Shown piece after piece: positions 47,266 to 55,312 of a stretch of 64,000 nt of DNA. The notes beneath the pieces were generated by a model. The model was not told the DNA's origin. It made no database searches and saw nothing but the letters and a program-made list of their open reading frames with translations. Within the stretch, counting starts at the first letter, position 1. The number at the start of each line of letters is the position of its first letter. The translations under genes were made by a program, and so were the position numbers. This stretch comes from Nakaseomyces glabratus (taxonomy: Eukaryota > Ascomycota > Saccharomycetes > Saccharomycetales > Saccharomycetaceae): the NCBI RefSeq assembly GCF_010111755.1, contig NC_088958.1, forward strand, positions 124,001 through 188,000. Direction: 5' to 3'.

Positions 47266-47595
47266 CTACCATCCGTATCGCTGCTTCTGTTCACGTTTAC
47301 GCTTCTTGATCTCCTCGTTACGCTTGTCCAAAGCTCCTTTGTATTGCTGCGCATTCTTCACCAACGCTGAGAGGCTTGTGTCACGTACTTGTATGTTCTT
47401 AGTAGATATAGTATTGCTTACCAAACTGTCTTGACTTCTACTAGCAATCGCATCACTATTTATCTCCTGTCTGGCTTCCTCCTGCGGCACAGGCTTATCC
47501 GTCTTCTGCACTGCATCCACCATCGGCACTGGCTCAACGGTGGCAGTGATGGGTTCTACCGCATGCTGCATCCTGTCGTAACCGCTGGCAAACAT
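47266..47595 (-). CDS. Unrecognised small protein with basic C-terminal helix
   Basis: I do not recognise this 109-residue product (MFASGYDRMQHAVEPITATV). The first 70 residues are polar and probably disordered, with many Val/Pro/Glu. The C-terminal 35 residues look like a helix ending in a dense Lys/Arg stretch (EEIKKRKREQKQRYGW), the kind of tail seen in RNA-binding or nucleolar proteins. It starts with a clean ATG complementary to 47593-47595. Its promoter, shared with NTA1, carries an inverted pair of PAC motifs, so ribosome biogenesis is a reasonable guess but no more. It lies at the junction between the YDR518-532 and YJR056-062 blocks. Confidence 0.6.
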   Translation of the reverse strand: MFASGYDRMQHAVEPITATVEPVPMVDAVQKTDKPVPQEEARQEINSDAIASRSQDSLVSNTISTKNIQVRDTSLSALVKNAQQYKGALDKRNEEIKKRKREQKQRYGW

Positions 47596-47702
47596 GATCT
47601 CTAGCGGTGCTTTCTTTTTAACTCGGTCAGATTTTCCATTCGCAACTCAGGTATGTTTAATAGTGGCCTTCTTGTTATGATTTCAAAAACTCATCTCAAG
47701 TC

Positions 47703-47739
47703 CGATGAGCTCTGCAACTTAAAATGTAAAAGCTCATCG
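47703..47739. promoter_or_regulatory. Inverted pair of PAC motifs between NTA1 and the 109-residue gene
   Basis: CGATGAGCT (47703-47711) and AGCTCATCG (47731-47739) are exact inverted copies, 19 bp apart. They lie 108-144 bp upstream of the minus-strand gene and 62-98 bp upstream of NTA1. No strong RRPE is beside them. Confidence 0.65.
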
Positions 47740-47800
47740 AAGCTGTAATTTGCTAGAATCAGCAGTGGTAGTCTATAAGTGCGCAGGGGATACATGCGTT

Positions 47801-49015
47801 ATGAAGCTCAAAGTTAGTCTTAGGATAGTCAGCGTTCAATTGAACTCGCAGATAGGCCAGATAGATGAGACGTTGCGGCGCACCACTGTGCTCATCGACA
47901 GACTGAAGCAGGAAGTGGAAGGCCAGAAACCGCCAGATCTAGTGGTATTCCCAGAATTTGCACTGACTGGTTATAATTTCAAGAACAGAAGCCATATACT
48001 TCCTTATGTATGCAAAGCAGGTGAGGGTCCTAGCTTTGAATTAGCAAAGAGAGTGTCAAAATTATTTGGCTGCTATACTGTGATAGGATACCCTGAGAAG
48101 TGTGAGCAGAAGTTGTACAATTCTGCTATTGTAACTGGACCAGATGGATCAGTGCATTTTAATTACAGGAAGGCGTTTCTTTATGAAACCGATGAACAAT
48201 GGGGATGCGAGGAGAATCCAAAGGGCTTTGAACAGTTCAAGATGAAGTTTCGAGCAAGACCAATTGATCAAGATTCGGCAGAGTTATCACCCGTTGACAT
48301 AGACTTGAATACTTCCATTGGTATATGCATGGACCTTAGCCCATACAGGTTTGAAGCACCATTTCAGGATATGGAGTTCTCATCGTTTAACCTCGAGAAG
48401 GGCACAGAGTTGATCATTTGCCCAATGGCTTGGCTACATTCCAGATCTATAACCGAACACACCGATTCTGAAAAGATAACTCCTAAGGACATAGAATGTC
48501 TTCTTTCTGAACAAGGCCTGTCTATTTTTGGCTCTCAAGGTCAGTATCAATTCGATTTTGATAACAGGGCAACTACAAAGCCAGTATCACAAGATATCAC
48601 AGACATAAATAGGGACAATCCAGTTTACTCAAATCTGGATGAACCTGATATGTCTAACATAAATTACTGGCTGTTAAGATTTCTGCCTTTCTTATCTTTG
48701 GATGTAAGGAGAAACTGGTTTCAAAGCTTCGCTGACCAGCTTTTGCCTCTTAAAAATTCTTATATGGGCATGACACCAAAACATCCTTGGGGTTTTGCTG
48801 GTAAAAATGCGGCTTTGGTTATTGCTAATCGATGTGGTGTTGAAGACTGTAAGACAATATTTGCAGGAAGCTCAGGAATCTTCAAATTTAATGGTTCAGA
48901 AGATAAAGATAACAATACGGACTCTACTAACCAGTCTGTTAAATTATTTGGCAATTTGGGAAAAGGCTATGAGGGTTTACTAATGAGAGATATTGATTTA
49001 ATGATTGATAGGTAG
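47801..49015 (+). CDS. NTA1: N-terminal amidase (Nt-amidase)
   Basis: Deamidates N-terminal Asn and Gln of proteins to Asp and Glu, creating secondary Arg/N-degrons for Ate1 and Ubr1. The product is 404 residues from the ATG at 47801 (MKLKVSLRIVSVQLN); S. cerevisiae Nta1 has 457 and a second, earlier ATG that gives a mitochondrial form. Here the frame stays open 17 codons upstream but only to a TTG. The nitrilase (CN hydrolase) fold shows the catalytic triad: Glu52 (FPEFALTGY), Lys124 (NYRKAFLYETDEQWGCEENP) and Cys176 (SIGICMDLSPY). Other conserved pieces are DEPDMSNINYWLLRFLPF and TIFAGSSGIFKFNG. It begins the reversed YJR062-056 block. Confidence 0.96.
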   Translation: MKLKVSLRIVSVQLNSQIGQIDETLRRTTVLIDRLKQEVEGQKPPDLVVFPEFALTGYNFKNRSHILPYVCKAGEGPSFELAKRVSKLFGCYTVIGYPEKCEQKLYNSAIVTGPDGSVHFNYRKAFLYETDEQWGCEENPKGFEQFKMKFRARPIDQDSAELSPVDIDLNTSIGICMDLSPYRFEAPFQDMEFSSFNLEKGTELIICPMAWLHSRSITEHTDSEKITPKDIECLLSEQGLSIFGSQGQYQFDFDNRATTKPVSQDITDINRDNPVYSNLDEPDMSNINYWLLRFLPFLSLDVRRNWFQSFADQLLPLKNSYMGMTPKHPWGFAGKNAALVIANRCGVEDCKTIFAGSSGIFKFNGSEDKDNNTDSTNQSVKLFGNLGKGYEGLLMRDIDLMIDR

Positions 49016-49170
49016 TATTTTGTTAAATCTATCTAATATGCGATGTTTATGCGATTTTATATAATATAGACAATGAAAATGGCCAACATGCCCTTTAAAA
49101 TAGAAAACTTAAATTAATGACAGAAATGTTTTAAATAGTCAGATGATGAAAACGCCTATTTGTGCGTTTC

Positions 49171-51978
49171 TTACTGTACAATTATATTCTCTATAAGGTC
49201 AGAATCGGATTCAAAGACTGGATAATTTGATAAGTTTTCATCATTTTCATAGTTCAATCCAGCATAATTTAAGTTATGGGGTTCGTTATCATTAACAATA
49301 ACTTCAAAACCGTTGTATCTTTTTTCCAATATTTCCTGAATAGAGTGCCAAGTTCTCAGAATTAACTTGCTGCAAACGTTCTCTTTGATCTTTGCGATAG
49401 CCAATACATCCTTGTCTTTGACCAGCTTATTAAATAGCCTTTTTTCATAGCTGAAAAGAGTGGGATCCTTAAAGGGATTCATAATGTTGCGCCCCTTCTC
49501 TCGGCGGAATACTTTAAATGCATCGACAATTCTTTCAAAGCTCAAATTTCTGTCAAACATAATCTCAAGTTCCTTGAGTCTAAATGAGGTAGCTTCAAAG
49601 GTATTATGTGTGATAGCTATGGCATCGTGCATGTTTTGAATTAAGAAAGCCTTCAACAGAAAATAATGGTCAATACCTCTCAATTGATGCAAATTTGTAG
49701 GTATAGGTACTGACTGGTCCACAGCCAGTCTGATAATATTACGTATATCTTTGAATGAATACCAGAGTTTCATTCCAGGCAAGTAAATATTACCTTCGAA
49801 GGTAAGGAATCCGTAAGTTTTTGTTAGCTTATATTCATGCTCTAAGTGTTGGATGGGTTTTCTAGGGATTAAAGCAGATTGACCGTGGTAAATTGAATTA
49901 TACAATGGGCTCAAAGAGTCAAACGAAATGAAATGACCATTTCTACAATTGTATAACTTCTTTTCCAGATGATTAGTAAATCTTTGTTCCGAGCTTAGTT
50001 CTTCATCCACAAATCTCTTATTCTTCCTTTTCCGCTGACTTTCTGAGGCTGCCAGCTTCAATAAAGTATCCTTTTCTTCCATAGACAATATCTCATTATT
50101 GCGGACTCTGGTCGAAAGATCATCAAAGTTATCCTGATTAAAGCCGTATTTGAAAGGCTCGTAATTATGGTACTCTAATTCTGAAGATTTTGATTTATCG
50201 TTTGGCCTGTCTACGATATAATTCTCGGCGTATTTTGGTGTGTATTGTGATGAGACACTCAAACCGGTGATGTCGATATAAATACCAGAATCTACATCAA
50301 TAAATCTGGCGTCAATATTGTTGTTACCATTTCCGTTAGTCCTTATGGTTATAGTAGATGATACATCCAATAAAAATCTTCCGTTTCCTTCCCTAGGATC
50401 TTCGAGAATTAGTGATTGGTTGAAGTGCTCGGCCAGCATATTAAGATGTCTAATTGGCATTTGTAAATCGAAATCATCATCCCATGGGAAGGTTAGACCA
50501 TTGTATAAATGACTGAACAGTGTTCCATGCGATAGCCACGTAATTAATCCATTGGCTTTAGTAAACTTCAGAAAGTTTCTTATCAGGGAGTTCATTTTCA
50601 TCTGGTATTCTATTCCGTCGATATCTGGGTTGAAACTATTGTAGAAAAATCGGGCATCTCTATGAGATCCGGACTTGGAATAAAGTAAAAGATCTCTAGC
50701 TTCATTGAAATGTTTCTTTTGAAGTAAAGGGTCTACCGTTATTGAATATTTCAGACTTTCTAAATATTTTCTTTGATGGGTTGTTAGATGTTCCTCCTTT
50801 TCGAGGTAAGCTATCCTTTCCAGTGGATCAAATATAAAATCATTCTCTTTGACGTGAACTAACAATTCATCGTGTATTCTGTCCGTTAATTCTGGGTTTT
50901 TGAGCTTATATTTTTCATTAGATTTACTCTCCAAAAATTGATCAAACAAAATTGTGTGGTTGAATACCAAATCCTGATCATCTTCATTGACTTTATTTTT
51001 TTCAATAAATTTGGCCAAGAGCTCAGATTCGATGATATTCTGAGGGTTAATATCGGTTGAAATTGGTACTTGGAAAAAACTTCTATCTTTATTAAGAATA
51101 GTTAAAGAGAAAGGCATATGAAGTTTTGATCTCATCATGAAGGCCTTATTTTGGAATTCATATTGCTCAGGTGTAGCATGAGCTTGGGGTTTCTTTATAT
51201 TAACTGGTAAATCAAATCTTGACGTAATACCATCGCTACAGTAATCTACCAAGTTGATGAATTTTGCTTTCCTTGCCAATACCTTATACCAATATTGCTC
51301 GCTGTAACGATGTCTGTTTACTTGGAATAATGGCTCATTAATCTCAGCCTCTATATCCAGAAGAAGTTGTTTATCGAAACCTGGGCTATACATCACAGCA
51401 CAGTTGACTCGAGATTTGACCTCATCTGATAGTGCCAATATCCTGTTATATTGTTGATAGTCACTCCAGTCATACCAGGAGAAAGGAATTTGATCAGGAC
51501 CTTCCTTTGATAAATAATCTAGTAGAACAGACCATATGAGTCGAGGGTCATTATCGTAAAATTTAAGGTCATCGATTGATTGTAATATTTGTCCCTTATT
51601 TTGCCCTATTTGAACAGTTAACAAATTATTCTTGTATGAGTATTCATCTGGCCATATCATTTCTGTGTTAAACATCATCTTTTCATAAAGCTTCGAGGGA
51701 TTTATCGATTTGTTGGGTTCATGATGCTTTATAAAATGATGGATGTATTGTATGTGTTCACCTTCTGGGTCCAGCCAAACTCTGATTGTTAAAAATGCCT
51801 GTATAAGTAGTAAAAGTACAATAAGTCGCTTCAATATGAATCGTAACCATAATTTTATTCGTTTTACAGCTGGTAAAGAATGTATTATGGAGTGTTCGTG
51901 GCGGTCATATACTGTATTGATAGGATACTTTTCAGTATCTCTCATCTTGTCCTTTGAGTACCCGGCGTTATTCAGCAT
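49171..51978 (-). CDS. LicD-family mannosylphosphate transfer protein, YJR061W/Mnn4 type
   Basis: Golgi type II membrane protein of the Mnn4/Mnn14 family, which is needed for mannosylphosphate addition to cell wall mannan. The product has 935 residues, the length of S. cerevisiae YJR061W (MNN14). A short cytosolic tail is followed by one membrane anchor near 45-67. The lumenal part contains the LicD domain near 479-526 (WLSHGTLFSHLYNGLTFPWD, then DDFDLQMP) with its acidic metal/nucleotide motif. It lacks the long Lys/Glu repeat tail of Mnn4 itself. Position between NTA1 and CBF1 assigns it to the YJR061W locus; where only one family member exists it would cover both functions. Confidence 0.93.
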   Translation of the reverse strand: MLNNAGYSKDKMRDTEKYPINTVYDRHEHSIIHSLPAVKRIKLWLRFILKRLIVLLLLIQAFLTIRVWLDPEGEHIQYIHHFIKHHEPNKSINPSKLYEKMMFNTEMIWPDEYSYKNNLLTVQIGQNKGQILQSIDDLKFYDNDPRLIWSVLLDYLSKEGPDQIPFSWYDWSDYQQYNRILALSDEVKSRVNCAVMYSPGFDKQLLLDIEAEINEPLFQVNRHRYSEQYWYKVLARKAKFINLVDYCSDGITSRFDLPVNIKKPQAHATPEQYEFQNKAFMMRSKLHMPFSLTILNKDRSFFQVPISTDINPQNIIESELLAKFIEKNKVNEDDQDLVFNHTILFDQFLESKSNEKYKLKNPELTDRIHDELLVHVKENDFIFDPLERIAYLEKEEHLTTHQRKYLESLKYSITVDPLLQKKHFNEARDLLLYSKSGSHRDARFFYNSFNPDIDGIEYQMKMNSLIRNFLKFTKANGLITWLSHGTLFSHLYNGLTFPWDDDFDLQMPIRHLNMLAEHFNQSLILEDPREGNGRFLLDVSSTITIRTNGNGNNNIDARFIDVDSGIYIDITGLSVSSQYTPKYAENYIVDRPNDKSKSSELEYHNYEPFKYGFNQDNFDDLSTRVRNNEILSMEEKDTLLKLAASESQRKRKNKRFVDEELSSEQRFTNHLEKKLYNCRNGHFISFDSLSPLYNSIYHGQSALIPRKPIQHLEHEYKLTKTYGFLTFEGNIYLPGMKLWYSFKDIRNIIRLAVDQSVPIPTNLHQLRGIDHYFLLKAFLIQNMHDAIAITHNTFEATSFRLKELEIMFDRNLSFERIVDAFKVFRREKGRNIMNPFKDPTLFSYEKRLFNKLVKDKDVLAIAKIKENVCSKLILRTWHSIQEILEKRYNGFEVIVNDNEPHNLNYAGLNYENDENLSNYPVFESDSDLIENIIVQ

Positions 51979-53604
51979 CTGTTTATATCAGCATTCAAAT
52001 CCCTTCTTAACTTAAATTTCCACTTTGACTTAAACTTTACGAGTAGTTCTCAATATTTATAGAAATCTTAATATATCTAAAATTGGATGACAATGTTAAT
52101 TGCCCAAATGCGGTTAAATGTAATAAGTTTTAACGGACTGCCGATTTAAATTTAGCCACTAAATAGCGAATGCTCTGACAATTGATCTTGGGCTAACCAC
52201 TAGATTGGTAGTCTATTGGTACTTTAGGTGTGATTGAGCTCAATAACGTACAGTGGCAAAGTTTCAACTGAACAAGGTTATAGATCTATTATAGTGTGAA
52301 ATGTAGCTCACAATAAATTGACTTTATGGTTTAGGATAAGTATTGCTATCTTTCCCAAGTGCACATATCAAATATCAACCAAAATGTTATGGAAAATGTC
52401 TACCTTTGTTAACACATTTGAGTTGTAGGATTTTTTACTGTCAAGTTTATGTTTCTACTAGGGTCCGCAGAGATCAAGTTGCGAATAATTAGCTACACCT
52501 CTCCAGTAGAGAATCAGAAGGAACGGATAAACTGCTTGATAAGAATCTTGATCTCTCTACAGATAATGGTGAGACCTTAGTAGCAGTTAGTTGCACAGGA
52601 CTCCCTGCGTAGCAGCAATAAGGTTAGTAAATCTGGCAAACATGTTCCACGCAGATCGCAGTGTCAAGGCAGTCGACCAATTCGTCATCCTGAGTTAGTA
52701 TTGTATCCTTGTAAGGAAGTGAATCTCAATTTGCTGACAAAGTCCACCTTGGTGATATTCTGCAACACCAAAATAATGTCTCAGACAGTGGGTGTCTCTT
52801 CGGTGTCTGAGTAGAGCTGGTTTTTCGTAATTGCAGTGATGATAAGCTTCACTGCAGGTTCATAATGACTTGTGGTTGAATATTATCAGTTGGCCACCTC
52901 CAAAAACGCTTTAAAGTATCGTTGTTGGTGGTATTTGCAATGAGTAATTGAGGTCGTCAAGCGATTTCGAGCTGTAGATTTCTAAATAACATAATTAATT
53001 GCATCGATATTCTCTATCACTATATGTCTTGTAAAGCTTCAGTATGTGATATTACTAAAGGATGAAATAGTAATTGTTTTTAATAGAATAATAACAGTAG
53101 ATACAGTATAGAAAATAGTAAAAGAATACAAAGAAAAAAAATAAAAATAAAAATGTAGAAAAATGTTTGTAGGTACTGTATGTGATCTTAAACATCTTCT
53201 GGGAGTACACCTTCCAGAAGAGTTAGCGAATTGATAAGTTGAAGGTTGGACAGAGAAAAATAGAGGGTGATAATACTGACGCTGAGGTTCATGGATGGTT
53301 TCTTAATAATATTACAATTTTTTGTGACGATTATAAGAATAGTTGATATTGTGTAATAAGGAAAAGGATGGAATTGAGCTCTTCGTCCAATTGTTTGACA
53401 ACCAAATATCGTTCTTATCAAACTTCTTCTATTAGAGCTTTCCTCTCAATAGTTAATATATTTACTGGAATAGAGATGGAGAAAATAGAATGAAAATACA
53501 AGTTTGAGAACTTCAGTGGTATTAGCAATATTTGCGTATGTAGAAAAAACTTGAGATGGTAGCGAACGAGGGTGAAAATACTCATACCAGATCATTTTCA
53601 ATAT
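51979..53604. other. Longest gene-free stretch of the window
   Basis: 1.6 kb between two minus-strand genes. The flanks are AT-rich, but about 52,440-52,980 is of more balanced composition and looks unlike ordinary spacer. That part has reading-frame remnants on the minus strand and small hairpins, for example TCAGACA/TGTCTGA at 52781-52810 and TGGTG/CACCA at 52750-52770. A 77-codon frame near 53,300 has no early ATG and is not supported. Confidence 0.5.
52489..52990 (-). pseudogene. Possible decayed coding sequence, unidentified
   Basis: Reading the minus strand gives three consecutive stretches of protein-like sequence in changing frames. The first, about 52990-52913, reads SSKSLDDLNYSLQIPPTTIL. 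The second, 52882-52685, reads EPAVKLIITAITKNQLYSD and, after one internal TGA, DIILVLQNITKVDFVSKLRF. The third, 52689-52489, reads DDELVDCLDTAICVEHVCQI and, after one TAA, VSPLSVERSRFLSSSLSVPS. Each of the two long stretches has one internal stop in about 65 codons. I cannot name a family, and chance is not excluded. The alternative is a structured non-coding RNA. Confidence 0.2.
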
Positions 53605-54936
53605 CTATTCCTTAGACTCATCTTCGCCAGCTTCTTCGTCTCTTTCTTCTTCTTCTTCTTCTGGTTCAGCGCTTGCTCTGGGATCTATTTGATCAATTTC
53701 CTCTTGGGCTCTGTTCAATTCAGATTCCAGTTCTTTGGCTTCCCTCAAAGTATCTTCAGGTATCACAAATTTATCTTCATATTTGATGTTGTTTTCCTTC
53801 AAAATGCTCTTCAGCCTGGTCAATTCTTGGTAAGCGTCATCGAGAGCAGCCGCAAGTTTCTCGTTTGACTTTTGGTGAGCAGTCTTTGTTTGCTCGGTCA
53901 CAATTCTTTGAATAGCCCATTTGTTCATTTGACTACTCTCAGATTCCTTCAACTTCTGGATCAAAGCTGCTGCACTGTTCAGAATACCAGCCTTGCTGTA
54001 CTCTGGCTTTGGAAGAAGTTTTCTCAAGTTATCAATGGCCAAGTTAATAGTTTCACGACGTCTCCTTTCAACTTCCTTGTGAGATTCCTTACGGATCTTT
54101 CTCCAGTCCTGGATGGACTCATCGCCCTTCGTTTGCTTGCCTCTCTTCTTCTTGTTCTCGGTCTTCACGTCAGACCTCGAGCTCAGACTGGCATAAAGCT
54201 CAGGGTTTTCAGGGCCAACATTAATGGTAGTGTCACCTCTAGAGTTACCGGACAAGTCCTGGTAGTGGATTCTAATGGTTGACACGGCAGCAGCAGCGTC
54301 ACCACTGTCATTGGCAATTTCACGGATAGATTCCATATTCTCCTCATGGTCGTGTTCATGGCCGTGTTCCTCTTCAGGTTCTTGTCCTTGTTCTTGCTCT
54401 GGTTCTTGTTCGTGTTCAGCTTCTTGTTCTTGTTCGTGTTCAGGTTCGTGGCCCTGCTCCTGCTCCTGCTCCTGTTCTTGGTGCTGGTGCTGGTGCTGGT
54501 CCTCATCACGGTCTTCCTCGTCGTGTTCCTGATGGTCAGCATCAGCGCGATGCAACTCATCGTCCACATTAGGGTCTCTGTTGTCATCGTGGTCGTTCAC
54601 GTGGTTTTCGCGCTCATCTTCATCCTCATGCTCACCCTCGACAGCATGCGTTTCATCCTCACTAGCAGCACCTTCAATGGCCCTACGCTGCTCGTCATCG
54701 TTCAAGTCAGAGCCATTCACCTCCTCCTTCTCATCGTAGTGCACTGTGGTGTGCACAGTGGTCTCGATATCCACCTCCCGGTGCGACCCCTTCCGTCTCT
54801 TTGGTGACCTCTCAACCGCGTCACTCTCATGCATACGCTCAGAGGAGTTCACGTACTGCTTCAACTCCCTCTCAAGTATATCCTCCGACACTTCCTGGCG
54901 TCTGCTCTTCCTAGAACGGTTGCTTCTCTCCATCAT
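53605..54936 (-). CDS. CBF1: Centromere-binding bHLH factor Cbf1
   Basis: bHLH-leucine zipper protein that binds CACGTG, both as centromere element CDEI and in promoters of sulphur-amino-acid, phosphate and respiratory genes. The product is 443 residues (351 in S. cerevisiae); the extra length is an acidic N-terminal region with a Glu/Gln/His repeat tract (about 139-199). The bHLH starts near 278 with the E-box-reading residues in SHKEVERRRRETINLAI, followed by LLPKPEYSKAGILNSAAALI and a C-terminal coiled coil. M2 is an equally possible start. The promoter contains a CACGTGA that could mediate autoregulation. Conserved between YJR061W and PTK2 homologues. Confidence 0.97.
   Translation of the reverse strand: MMERSNRSRKSRRQEVSEDILERELKQYVNSSERMHESDAVERSPKRRKGSHREVDIETTVHTTVHYDEKEEVNGSDLNDDEQRRAIEGAASEDETHAVEGEHEDEDERENHVNDHDDNRDPNVDDELHRADADHQEHDEEDRDEDQHQHQHQEQEQEQEQGHEPEHEQEQEAEHEQEPEQEQGQEPEEEHGHEHDHEENMESIREIANDSGDAAAAVSTIRIHYQDLSGNSRGDTTINVGPENPELYASLSSRSDVKTENKKKRGKQTKGDESIQDWRKIRKESHKEVERRRRETINLAIDNLRKLLPKPEYSKAGILNSAAALIQKLKESESSQMNKWAIQRIVTEQTKTAHQKSNEKLAAALDDAYQELTRLKSILKENNIKYEDKFVIPEDTLREAKELESELNRAQEEIDQIDPRASAEPEEEEEERDEEAGEDESKE
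54350..54520. repeat. Coding tandem repeat in CBF1 (Glu/Gln/His)
   Basis: Imperfect 6-bp-based repeats (CTG/TTG with CTC/TTC alternation on the plus strand) encode EQEQEQEQ, EHEQEQEAEHEQEP and related units in the acidic part of Cbf1. Likely slippage-prone and variable in length. Confidence 0.7.
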
Positions 54937-55312
54937 TCTCTCTGTCTCTTTTTCTATCTCGAAATCAAAAGACTTAGCTAAACAGTCTCAATTCTAAAAC
55001 TTAATTGGCAAGGTCTAAATTCAGTCTGGCTCGTGGTTCTCCCTGAGTTTCCTTGGACTTGGCGTCTAATATAAGAACTTTGTAAACAAGAAACGTGACT
55101 TATATTCCCCGATTACCCAACACGTGAGTTGTTTATCCCAAAAGCGTCAAGTTTATCTCAGAATCCTTCAAAGTTGGGCCATCTTTGGACTTTTCCTTTG
55201 TTTATCACAACCTCAGTATTACGTGTAGAGTGATTTGTTTGTACTAGTGGTATAAAGCTATAACGGGATATCGGCATGGGCTGTATATACTTATTTAGGC
55301 TGGCACAAGTGC
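54937..55312. other. Intergenic: CBF1 promoter and PTK2 3' region
   Basis: 376 bp between two minus-strand genes. Besides the Cbf1 site at 55121 it has AACGTGAC near 55092 and TTACGTGTAG near 55219, both half-similar to the same site. No gene. Confidence 0.5.
55121..55127 (-). promoter_or_regulatory. Cbf1-type TCACGTG site upstream of CBF1
   Basis: CACGTGA on the plus strand is TCACGTG on the CBF1 strand, 185 bp upstream of the ATG. This is the preferred Cbf1 recognition sequence, so feedback control is plausible. Not proven. Confidence 0.5.

Noticed and set aside
52440..52990. Telomerase RNA, SRP RNA or LTR remnant in the large gap
   Set aside because: No telomere-template-like sequence, SRP or RNase P signature, and no TGTTG...CAACA ends or primer-binding site seen.
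53188..53421. 77-codon minus-strand frame in the CBF1 downstream gap
   Set aside because: Begins with TTG and is low-complexity AT-rich; no recognisable sequence.
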